Source of the DNA: Planctomycetota bacterium
GTDB taxonomy: Bacteria > Planctomycetota > Phycisphaerae > Sedimentisphaerales > Anaerohalosphaeraceae
NCBI GenBank assembly: GCA_019456245.1
Contig: VRUF01000068.1
Span: forward strand, 3,412-11,948
Length of the DNA: 8,537 bases
Direction of reading: 5' to 3'
Shown here: one piece after another, positions 1 to 5,995 of the stretch
Numbering within the stretch: position 1 is the first letter of the stretch
Layout: each line of letters begins with the position of its first letter
Notes under the pieces: generated by a model
What the model was told of the DNA's origin: nothing
What the model saw: the letters and a program-made list of their open reading frames with translations, nothing else
Database searches by the model: none
Position numbers and translations under genes: made by a program

Positions 1-59
1 GCGATAACTGTTATTAATTCAATTATCGAAAAACCGTTATTATTTCTTACACGCGACAT
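1..59 (-). CDS. Type IV pilin-like / type II pseudopilin, N-terminal fragment (runs off left edge)
   Basis: Reading leftward from an ATG at 57-59, the frame gives 19 codons, MSRVRNNNGFSIIELITVI, and continues past the window edge. This is a class III prepilin signal: a short basic leader, a Gly at residue 9, cleavage before Phe10, the conserved Glu at mature position 5, then the start of a hydrophobic helix. A prepilin peptidase would cut after Gly9 and N-methylate the Phe. The start is supported by AGGGCGGG a few bases upstream; the stretch GGGTTTTATG also precedes the start of the neighbouring pseudopilin. The frame is open further upstream with only GTG candidates, which would make an unusually long leader. 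It lies 269 bp downstream of another pseudopilin in the same direction, so the cluster continues leftward. The mature domain is not visible, so the subtype cannot be given. Confidence 0.85.
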   Translation of the reverse strand, partial: MSRVRNNNGFSIIELITVI

Positions 60-328
60 AAAACCCGCCCTAAAAAAGCACTGCACTAGTCGTTCTTCAT
101 ACACGCCTGTACTTGTCGGCACCTGCGCACCTGACGTCGCTCTAACCCCTGCTGACCGTTCTCAACATACAATGCCGATCAACTGATGCGATAATCCCCG
201 GCGAAACCACATAAAAAACTAATAACAAATAAAATTTAGCCTCGGCCGACCTGTCTCGCCATAGCTTTAGCGACGGCGGATAGGCCGTATCCTTCCCTAA
301 CGACCAACAACTAAAAACTAACGGCTAA
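60..328. other. Intergenic region between two pseudopilin genes
   Basis: No gene is supported here on either strand. The region holds the ribosome-binding stretch of the left-edge pseudopilin (about 64-71), a short hairpin (CGCC at 257-260 with GGCG at 275-278, and an inner GC-TTTA-GC), and the recurring module at 282-328. No good sigma-70 promoter and no stem followed by a T run was found on the minus strand. The left-edge pseudopilin may therefore depend on readthrough or on a promoter type not recognised by eye. Confidence 0.6.
282..328. repeat. Recurring intergenic module, copy 1
   Basis: The 13-mer AGGCCGTATCCTT (282-294) and the 11-mer CTAACGGCTAA (318-328) occur in the same order and orientation at 1374-1386 and 1397-1407. 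This copy has a longer middle segment. It ends on the base next to the stop codon of the pseudopilin gene (329-331). The two-part conservation, and the position just after a stop codon in both cases, suggest a dispersed intergenic repeat family; its function is unknown. Confidence 0.55.
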
Positions 329-1294
329 TTACTCTTCCTTCTTGAAGTTATAGATGTCGTCAGAATTACCAAACAAACCGTCCTTACCCGCAGACATAAG
401 AATATAAGACTTTGCTTTATAAGGCACTCTGCTCCCACCGGCATCTTTGACCTGCTGATTAACCAGAATACTATCGAAATCTAGCAGATCATCTGTCCCA
501 TCTGCCAGCGGATGAAGGACCGCGCTGTCCTCAGCAGAACCCAAACCCAGAAGTAGTTCATTATCAGAATAGTCATAAACGTCATCGGGAGTAGTACCAT
601 CGGGGTTCAGCGTAGTCGTGCTGTTCTGGAATGTATGCATCGTATTGGCTTTGTAATACAAAATAGGCATCCCTGTCTTTTCCCCATTTACACGTTTTTT
701 CGTAAAAACATCGCAGAGAACAAGATTGAGAGGCTCAAAACCAGCAGCGGTAACCACCGTGCTGTCATAAACATCCTTCATATAAAATGCGTTTGCATTT
801 TCAAGATCGATAAATTCCCCTCTCGCCTGAACGTTTTCCACCATTGTCTCTGCATATGCAGGATTGCCGCCGCCAAGATAGTCGCTGTTCGCATGATAAA
901 CGAAGGGAGTCACTATTGCTGGATTGCCAAGATGTCTAAATATACCGTCGGAACGAAAATCTGAGTTCGGATGAAACCCCAGAAAATCCTGTCCAGCCAT
1001 CGCCTCGGCAAGTTTTTGAGCCCCGCCATAAGGTGTTGTATCATACGGATGGGTAGGTGCTACGGAATTATCATTCGACTCGGGATACCCCTCTTCGTAC
1101 TTGGCAACGTAAAGATCTATTCCGACCTCGATACTATGGAACTGCACTACCTGCTCTAGAGTCTTCGCATTATCGCGAACCGAAGACAACGCCGGCACCA
1201 GCAAACCGATCAGCACCGCGATAACACTCATTACCGTCAGCAACTCAATAATTGTAAAACCCGACTTTTTCAAATTTCTTTCGATACACATCAT
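329..1294 (-). CDS. Type II secretion / type IV pilus pseudopilin with GspG-like C-terminal loop
   Basis: A 321-residue filament subunit of the prepilin family. The leader MMCIERNLKKSG is followed by FTIIELL: cleavage is expected after Gly12, and the conserved Glu is residue 17 (mature +5). Residues 13-36 form the hydrophobic N-terminal helix that anchors the subunit in the inner membrane and packs into the filament core. The rest is a long globular domain rich in Asp, Asn, Gly and Tyr. The tail, residues 301-317 (SAGKDGLFGNSDDIYNF), resembles the calcium-binding end of GspG major pseudopilins. At 321 residues it is about twice the length of a classical GspG (about 140), so it may be a large minor pseudopilin or a lineage-specific form. 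GAAAGGG lies 4 nt before the first ATG and 7 nt before the second, so either Met could start translation. It follows the platform gene after a 126-bp gap. Confidence 0.88.
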   Translation of the reverse strand: MMCIERNLKKSGFTIIELLTVMSVIAVLIGLLVPALSSVRDNAKTLEQVVQFHSIEVGIDLYVAKYEEGYPESNDNSVAPTHPYDTTPYGGAQKLAEAMAGQDFLGFHPNSDFRSDGIFRHLGNPAIVTPFVYHANSDYLGGGNPAYAETMVENVQARGEFIDLENANAFYMKDVYDSTVVTAAGFEPLNLVLCDVFTKKRVNGEKTGMPILYYKANTMHTFQNSTTTLNPDGTTPDDVYDYSDNELLLGLGSAEDSAVLHPLADGTDDLLDFDSILVNQQVKDAGGSRVPYKAKSYILMSAGKDGLFGNSDDIYNFKKEE

Positions 1295-1373
1295 AAAACC
1301 CTTTCAAAAAAACTGAACACTTAACAAAAATCAGCTATTAACAAAATACTTTTTAAACATTTTCTCAGCCGCC

Positions 1374-1407
1374 AGGCCGTATCCTTTAGCCAATAGCTAA
1401 CGGCTAA
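1374..1407. repeat. Recurring intergenic module, copy 2
   Basis: AGGCCGTATCCTT (1374-1386) and CTAACGGCTAA (1397-1407) match the two conserved blocks of the module at 282-328, here separated by only 10 bases. This copy lies 13 bases past the stop codon of the platform-protein gene and overlaps a perfect stem-loop. Confidence 0.55.
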
Positions 1408-1410
1408 AGG
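1383..1410. other. Perfect 9-bp stem-loop after pilC
   Basis: CCTTTAGCC (1383-1391) is the exact reverse complement of GGCTAAAGG (1402-1410), with a 10-base loop. It begins 10 bases beyond the pilC stop codon. On the minus (coding) strand it is not followed by a T run, so it is not a typical intrinsic terminator for this operon; it could stabilise the 3' end of the upstream message or attenuate transcription into the pseudopilin. On the plus strand it is followed by CTTTCTTTATTT, but no plus-strand gene leads into it. Confidence 0.55.
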
Positions 1411-1420
1411 CTTTCTTTAT

Positions 1421-2674
1421 TTACATCAACACCGTTATAATCTTTACGATAGGAAGGAACATCGCCACCACAATCGTACCGACCATACCGCCGAGGAAGA
1501 GGATCATAATAGGCTCAAGCAATGACATCAGCGAAGATACAAGGACATCGGCCTCTTCATCGAAATTATTCGCGATTTTCTCAAGCATCTTGTCCATATC
1601 ACCGGTCTCTTCGCCAACATCGATCATATTCACCACGATCGAGTCCACCGTCTTGGACTGCTTAAGAGGGTTGGCAAATGTATCGCCCTGCCGGATCGCG
1701 TTATGAACCTTTTGAAGCATCCGGGCATACACTTCGTTACCGGAAGTATCCCTGGCAATATTTATTGCCTCCAGAATCGGCACGCCCGCACTGATCAGCG
1801 TACCAAGTGTCCGCGTCCATCTGGCAACAGAAACCTTGTAAGTTATCGGCTTAAGCACTGGAAGATGCAGTTTCGCCTGATCCAATATATATCTTCCACT
1901 GGAAAATTGGCTGATAAATCTGAAAAATGAGACTATTACGATCGGGCTCAACACGACCATAAGAGCATTTAAACCCTTTCGGGCCAACAACCATTCACTT
2001 ATATTAAGAAGCATCTGCGTTAACCCCGGAAGTGTGGCACCATCACCCAAGTCAGTTAGAACCTCCGCAAATGTCGGGATAATAAACATCATAAGCCCGA
2101 GCACAATCAGCAATGCGGCACTCATGACCACGGCAGGATAAACCATAGCAGCCTTAACCTTCGCCTTCAAACGTTCGGACTTTTCCATAAAGTCGGCAAG
2201 ACGTGACAGAACAATATCAAGCACACCGCCGACCTCACCGGCTGCGACCATGTTCACGAACAATTTGTTGAAAACCTTCGGATGCTTGGCCATCGCCTCC
2301 GAAAGCGTTGTCCCCCCTTCAATATCTTCGGAAAGATAACCCAGAACCTTCTTCAACGTCCCGGGTTTCTGCTGCTGTTCCAGAATCCGCAAAGATCGAA
2401 GTATTGCAAGACCGGCATCCTGAAGAGTCGACAACTGACGTGCAAACTGGCAAACCACCTTAGTCTTTACTTTACGGTTGATACCCCGTCGCTTCGTCGT
2501 CTTTGCCGCTTTTGACGCCTTGACACGCTTACCGGCTCCGCGAGCAATAACTTTCGTCGGGAAAAGACCCTTATTGCGTATCTTACTAATCGCCTCCTTG
2601 TTGCTAAGGGCCTCCACCTCGGCCTTAACTTCCTTCCCCTGGGAATCCAAAGCTTCATACTTGAACATCGGCAT
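1421..2674 (-). CDS. pilC: PilC/GspF-family inner-membrane platform protein
   Basis: This 417-residue protein is the polytopic inner-membrane platform on which the pilus or pseudopilus is assembled, contacting the cytoplasmic ATPases. It shows the duplicated GspF domain: FARQLSTLQDAGLAILRSL (77-95) with GEVGG (146-150) in the first half, and WTRTLGTLISAGVPILEAI (286-304) with GEETGDMD (354-361) in the second. Three hydrophobic segments are visible at about 178-200, 236-252 and 388-410, the usual number for the family. The N-terminus FKYEALDSQGKEVKAEVEA is the standard family opening, followed by a Lys/Arg-rich linker at 44-72. Length is normal (about 400). The start is fixed by GGAGGTG seven bases upstream, the best ribosome-binding site in the window. 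The PilC name is favoured over GspF because a PilT gene is in the same cluster; the two families cannot be separated by motif alone. Confidence 0.95.
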   Translation of the reverse strand: MPMFKYEALDSQGKEVKAEVEALSNKEAISKIRNKGLFPTKVIARGAGKRVKASKAAKTTKRRGINRKVKTKVVCQFARQLSTLQDAGLAILRSLRILEQQQKPGTLKKVLGYLSEDIEGGTTLSEAMAKHPKVFNKLFVNMVAAGEVGGVLDIVLSRLADFMEKSERLKAKVKAAMVYPAVVMSAALLIVLGLMMFIIPTFAEVLTDLGDGATLPGLTQMLLNISEWLLARKGLNALMVVLSPIVIVSFFRFISQFSSGRYILDQAKLHLPVLKPITYKVSVARWTRTLGTLISAGVPILEAINIARDTSGNEVYARMLQKVHNAIRQGDTFANPLKQSKTVDSIVVNMIDVGEETGDMDKMLEKIANNFDEEADVLVSSLMSLLEPIMILFLGGMVGTIVVAMFLPIVKIITVLM

Positions 2675-2679
2675 AGCAG

Positions 2680-2686
2680 CACCTCC
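2680..2686 (-). promoter_or_regulatory. Strong Shine-Dalgarno site of pilC
   Basis: GGAGGTG on the minus strand, with 5 bases between it and the ATG at 2672-2674. It stands out because the other ATPase genes here have weak or atypical sites, so the platform protein may be translated more efficiently than its neighbours. Confidence 0.75.
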
Positions 2687-2757
2687 GTAATTCTTCCGGA
2701 AAAATATCCGTCACAACAAAAATAAACTATATCAAAAAGAACAAAACAAAACTCTCG

Positions 2758-4506
2758 TTATTCATCCACACTCAACGTCTCTCGAACCACTTCTTCGATC
2801 GTCGTAATACCGTCAAAAATCGCCGCAAGTCCGTTCTCACGCAAAAGACGCATCCCGTTTTTGACCGCCGACTGACGCAGAACATTTGTCGATGCATGGT
2901 TCATTATCAGATCACGAATGTCATCGTCAAAAGTCATAATCTCGAAAATCCCCAACCTTCCGCGATACCCTGTGCTATTACACTGTTCGCAGCCCTTACC
3001 GTAATAGAACTTCTGGCCGCTAACATCAGACAACGTAAGACCCAACTCCATCAACTGCTCTTCCTGGGGCTCATACTCCTTCTTGCAGTTAAGGCAAATC
3101 TTACGAATCAGCCGCTGGGCGATAATTCCCTCAAAACTTGCCGTAATCAAAAACGTCTCAAGACCCAGATCGACAAGCCGTGCTATCGTACTCGGGGCAT
3201 CGTTCGTATGAACTGTTGTAAACACGAGGTGACCGGTAAGAGATGCCTGAATCGCAATCTCGGCGGTCTCAAGGTCACGGATCTCACCAACCATTACTAT
3301 ATCCGGGTCCTGACGAAGAATAGAACGAAGACATTTGGCAAATGTAAGGCCTATCTCCGGAAGTATCTGAACCTGAACAAGACCGTCGATGTCGTACTCA
3401 ACAGGGTTTTCAGTAGTAATGATCTTAGTCCCTACCTCATTAAGTTCTTTTAATGCCGAATAAAGCGTGGTCGTCTTACCGCATCCGGTCGGACCCGTAA
3501 CGACCACAATACCGTTAGGTCTGTGGATCAAAGCCTCAACCGTCTTGAGGTCTTGTTCACGAAGTCCGAGCCTGTCCAGGTTAAGGTCAACCTGACTACG
3601 GTCAAGAATACGCAGCACAACGCTCTCACCGAACATCGTCGGAAGTATACTAACACGAAGATCAACAGGATTGCCCCCTACTACAAGAGGAATACGTCCG
3701 TCCTGAGGAAGCCGCCGCTCGGCAATATTAAGATTTGCCATAACCTTGATACGAGAACTAATCGCAACTGCAACATGACGCGGAGGTGGAACCATCTCGT
3801 AAAGAACTCCATCGACACGATAACGCATCTTGTACTCATTCTCAAACGGTTCAAAGTGAACATCAGAAGCATTGTCACGAATAGCCTGAAGCAAAACCAG
3901 ATTCAATAGCTTCTTAACAGGGTTAGAATCCGCCAGTTCCTTCAACTCATCAAGGTCAATACTGGCGTCACGGCCTTGGAACTGACTAAGTTCACTGTCA
4001 CTTTCCAGCTCACTTATCAGATCGTTGATGCCGGAATCATCTTCAGCGTAATATTTATTGAGCGCATCTTCGATCTCGTCCTTACTCGTAACCTTCGCTT
4101 TTACCGTAAAACCGAGAAGAGTGCTAAGATCGTCAGTAGCACGGAAATTGTCAGGACTGTCAAGTACGACTGTAAGTTCATTCTTATTATCGTCATACTC
4201 GAGGGGAATAACACGGTAGTTCTTTGCCATCTGTGCAGGAATCTGACTTATGACCCCGGTGGGAATATCTAAGTTTTCAATATCCACATAAATCATCCCA
4301 CGCTGGCCGGCAAGTGCGATATGAAGATGCTTTTCTTTGATCAGCCCTTTTTCGACAAGAATCTCACCTAGCTTCGATTTGCCGCCCTGCTGTTTCTGAA
4401 TCCTGAGAGCTTTGTGAATCTTATCGCGGGTAAGCAGACCCATCTTGATAAGTATTCGCCCTAGTGTACGACCTTTTAACTGATTTACCGGAGGAACTCG
4501 TGACAT
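2758..4506 (-). CDS. PilB/GspE-family assembly ATPase (second paralogue, intact)
   Basis: Cytoplasmic hexameric ATPase expected to power filament subunit assembly; 582 residues from the ATG at 4504-4506. The N-terminus has two MshEN-like repeats, about 14-37 (LGRILIKMG...Q) and 45-68 (KLGEILVEKG...Q), a fold that binds cyclic di-GMP in related ATPases. A GspE N2-like region and an acidic linker (about 155-195) follow. The ATPase core carries ERRLPQDGR (263-271), Walker A GPTGCGKT (338-345, Cys where Ser is usual), Asp box IITTENPVEY (362-371), Walker B DIVMVGEIRD (402-411) and His box TGHLVFTTVHTND (424-436). Four cysteines (471, 474, 506, 509) form the zinc-binding CxxC pair. The C-terminus, FDGITTIEEVVRETLSVDE, is intact. 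An in-frame TTG at 4527 would add seven residues, but it has no ribosome-binding site; the ATG is preferred although its own site is also weak. Confidence 0.93.
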   Translation of the reverse strand: MSRVPPVNQLKGRTLGRILIKMGLLTRDKIHKALRIQKQQGGKSKLGEILVEKGLIKEKHLHIALAGQRGMIYVDIENLDIPTGVISQIPAQMAKNYRVIPLEYDDNKNELTVVLDSPDNFRATDDLSTLLGFTVKAKVTSKDEIEDALNKYYAEDDSGINDLISELESDSELSQFQGRDASIDLDELKELADSNPVKKLLNLVLLQAIRDNASDVHFEPFENEYKMRYRVDGVLYEMVPPPRHVAVAISSRIKVMANLNIAERRLPQDGRIPLVVGGNPVDLRVSILPTMFGESVVLRILDRSQVDLNLDRLGLREQDLKTVEALIHRPNGIVVVTGPTGCGKTTTLYSALKELNEVGTKIITTENPVEYDIDGLVQVQILPEIGLTFAKCLRSILRQDPDIVMVGEIRDLETAEIAIQASLTGHLVFTTVHTNDAPSTIARLVDLGLETFLITASFEGIIAQRLIRKICLNCKKEYEPQEEQLMELGLTLSDVSGQKFYYGKGCEQCNSTGYRGRLGIFEIMTFDDDIRDLIMNHASTNVLRQSAVKNGMRLLRENGLAAIFDGITTIEEVVRETLSVDE

Positions 4507-4551
4507 CTGTTTAGACCCGAAATACAAAGAAAAAAATCAATTACCATATAC

Positions 4552-4579
4552 ATTATAGCACATAAGCTAAGTATTACAA
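4552..4579 (-). promoter_or_regulatory. Putative sigma-70 promoter before the second PilB-type ATPase
   Basis: On the minus strand TTGTAA (4574-4579) is followed after 16 bases by TATAAT (4552-4557), with TG one base upstream of the -10 (extended -10 form). The predicted start, near 4545, gives a leader of about 40 nt to the ATG at 4506. It lies in the 211-bp gap after pilT, so the second ATPase and the genes after it could be transcribed independently of pilT. Confidence 0.6.
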
Positions 4580-4589
4580 GGGTATTACA
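4571..4589 (-). repeat. 8-bp direct repeat over the -35 region
   Basis: TGTAATAC occurs twice on the minus strand (4582-4589 and 4571-4578), spaced exactly 11 bases, about one helical turn. The second copy overlaps the -35 hexamer of the promoter at 4552-4579. The geometry suits a pair of operator half-sites for a regulator, but chance is not excluded in AT-rich DNA. Confidence 0.35.
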
Positions 4590-4717
4590 GAATGGACATG
4601 CGGTAAATGGGACTTAACAGCCAAGGCCGCAACCACTTTAATCCACAACACATTAGACACCAAAATACCCGCTATCCTTCTACTGCCCCCGAAAATCCGC
4701 CAGCAAACACAGCGATA

Positions 4718-5839
4718 TCAAGAACCTATCACTGGACCGTAACCATCACCGTCCCGATTGCCCTCGGCAATCTCTTTCTTTTCTGCCTTTTCCAATAGCG
4801 CCACTGGAATCCGCGCCTTATCCAGCATCTCAGACTTCTCGATCATACCAGCATCAAATAATTCCCATAAATGGTCATCAAGCAACTGCATCCCCAATTT
4901 TTTACCCGTTTGAATACTTGACTCGAGACGGTAAGTCTTGTTTTCACGAATTAGGTTGGCTATCGCAGGAGTAACTACCATAAACTCAAATGCTGCCGCA
5001 CGACCTTTTCTGCCCTTTAAAGGACAAAGGGTCTGACTAAGCACCGCGATCAGGTTAGAACTAAGTTGAACACGTATTTGCTCCTGCTGGTTAACTGGAA
5101 AAGCATCGATAAGCCTGGTGATCGTACCCTGGCAACCGGTAGTATGAAGCGTCGCAAAAACCAAGTGTCCGGTCTCCGCAGCAGTAACAGCCGCTTCTAT
5201 CGTCTCCAGATCACGTAATTCACCCACAAGAATAACATCAGGGTCCTGACGAAGAGATCGCCTCAATGCCTCCGAAAAACTTGTAACATCAAGCCCGACC
5301 TCTCGCTGGTTAATGATCGACTTTTTATGGTAGTGATAATACTCAATAGGCTCTTCAACTGTGATAATATGGTGATCCATGGTTTCATTAATATAGTTAA
5401 TCATGCTAGCCAATGTCGTAGATTTACCGCTACCGGTTGGACCGGTAACAAGAAATAAACCTCTTGGACGCCGGCACAATGCGGCACATATCTTAGGAAG
5501 ACCGATTTTATCAAAACTCAGCAACAAGGACGGAATAAGACGCAAAACCATTGATATATCGCCTCTTTGCCTGAAAATCGCGGTACGGAAACGACCTGCA
5601 TCGCCAAACGCAAAACCAAAGTCCGTACTTCCGCTCTCTTGCAGTTCCTGCTGGTTCTTTTCCGGCGTAATACTCTTCATCAGCGAAACAGTATCGTCAG
5701 ATTCAAGAATCTTGGTTTCAAGAGCACGTAATCGCCCGCTTATACGCAAAATGGGAGGCCGGCCAGTAACAAGGTGCAGGTCAGAACCGCCCATCTTGAT
5801 ACACGCATCCAATAATCTGTCAATATGAAGCATCGCCAT
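4718..5839 (-). CDS. pilT: Twitching-motility retraction ATPase PilT
   Basis: 373-residue cytoplasmic hexameric ATPase of the PilT branch, which depolymerises pili and drives retraction. From the ATG at 5839: the N-terminal SDLHLVTGRPPILRISGRL is the PilT opening; Walker A GPTGSGKST is 133-141, Asp box IITVEEPIEY 158-167, INQREVGLD about 176-184, Walker B DVILVGELRD 201-210, and the His box TGHLVFATLHT about 223-234. The retraction-associated AIRNLIRE motif appears as AIANLIREN (292-300), and SIQTGKKLGMQLLDD follows. It lacks the N1 domain and zinc cysteines of the PilB-type paralogues on either side. Length is normal for PilT. A GTG at 5848 would add three residues, but GGGTGAT just before the ATG looks like its ribosome-binding site, matching the far end of the anti-SD sequence. 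PilT in the cluster points to a retractile pilus rather than a pure secretion system. Confidence 0.95.
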   Translation of the reverse strand: MAMLHIDRLLDACIKMGGSDLHLVTGRPPILRISGRLRALETKILESDDTVSLMKSITPEKNQQELQESGSTDFGFAFGDAGRFRTAIFRQRGDISMVLRLIPSLLLSFDKIGLPKICAALCRRPRGLFLVTGPTGSGKSTTLASMINYINETMDHHIITVEEPIEYYHYHKKSIINQREVGLDVTSFSEALRRSLRQDPDVILVGELRDLETIEAAVTAAETGHLVFATLHTTGCQGTITRLIDAFPVNQQEQIRVQLSSNLIAVLSQTLCPLKGRKGRAAAFEFMVVTPAIANLIRENKTYRLESSIQTGKKLGMQLLDDHLWELFDAGMIEKSEMLDKARIPVALLEKAEKKEIAEGNRDGDGYGPVIGS

Positions 5840-5891
5840 AAGAATCACCCGTTAAAATATAATTCGTCTTTCAATTCATCTCTTAACACCG

Positions 5892-5912
5892 CCGGCAAAA
5901 TCAAATCGCCGG
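5892..5912. other. Short GC-rich stem-loop between the first ATPase and pilT
   Basis: CCGGC (5892-5896) pairs with GCCGG (5908-5912) across an 11-base AT-rich loop. It sits after the stop of the first ATPase gene and about 50 bases before pilT. No T run follows on the coding strand, so it may be an mRNA processing or stability element rather than a terminator. Confidence 0.35.
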
Positions 5913-5923
5913 AACAAACCAAA

Positions 5924-5995
5924 CTAAACATCGATTACAAGGCCTTCTGCCTGTGTCTTCTTTGCCACTTCTGAAAGGGTTGTAATGCCCTTGAA
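5924..5995 (-). other. Displaced C-terminal tail of the first PilB-type ATPase (other frame)
   Basis: In the frame reached by stepping back one base after TTT (5995-5997), codons read FKGITTLSEVAKKTQ and end GLVIDV before a TAG at 5924-5926. This is the expected PilB/GspE ending: the second paralogue has FDGITTIEEVVRETLS at the same place, directly after its MRLLRENG segment. The tail is therefore almost certainly the ancestral C-terminus, disconnected by one missing base. Confidence 0.85.

Noticed and set aside
1383..1410. Intrinsic terminator for the pilC transcript
   Set aside because: The stem is perfect, but ATACGG follows it on the coding strand instead of a T run; the T-rich flank lies on the other side.
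2896..3453. Long plus-strand reading frame (185 codons) opposite an ATPase gene
   Set aside because: It lies wholly antisense to well-conserved ATPase motifs, its protein has no recognisable features, and no ribosome-binding site was seen. Other plus-strand frames (for example 635-964, 3523-3909, 5403-5828, 6388-6795) are rejected for the same reason.
4507..4527. TTG start adding seven residues to the second PilB-type ATPase
   Set aside because: No Shine-Dalgarno sequence precedes it and the added residues do not resemble the family; the ATG at 4506 begins just before the first conserved repeat.
4607..4798. Plus-strand frame of 63 codons partly in the gap after pilT
   Set aside because: Low-complexity composition, no ribosome-binding site, and its second half is antisense to the pilT end.
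5849..5934. Promoter directly before pilT
   Set aside because: A TATATT is present, but the nearest TTGAAA is only about 7 bases away and no -35 at proper spacing was found.
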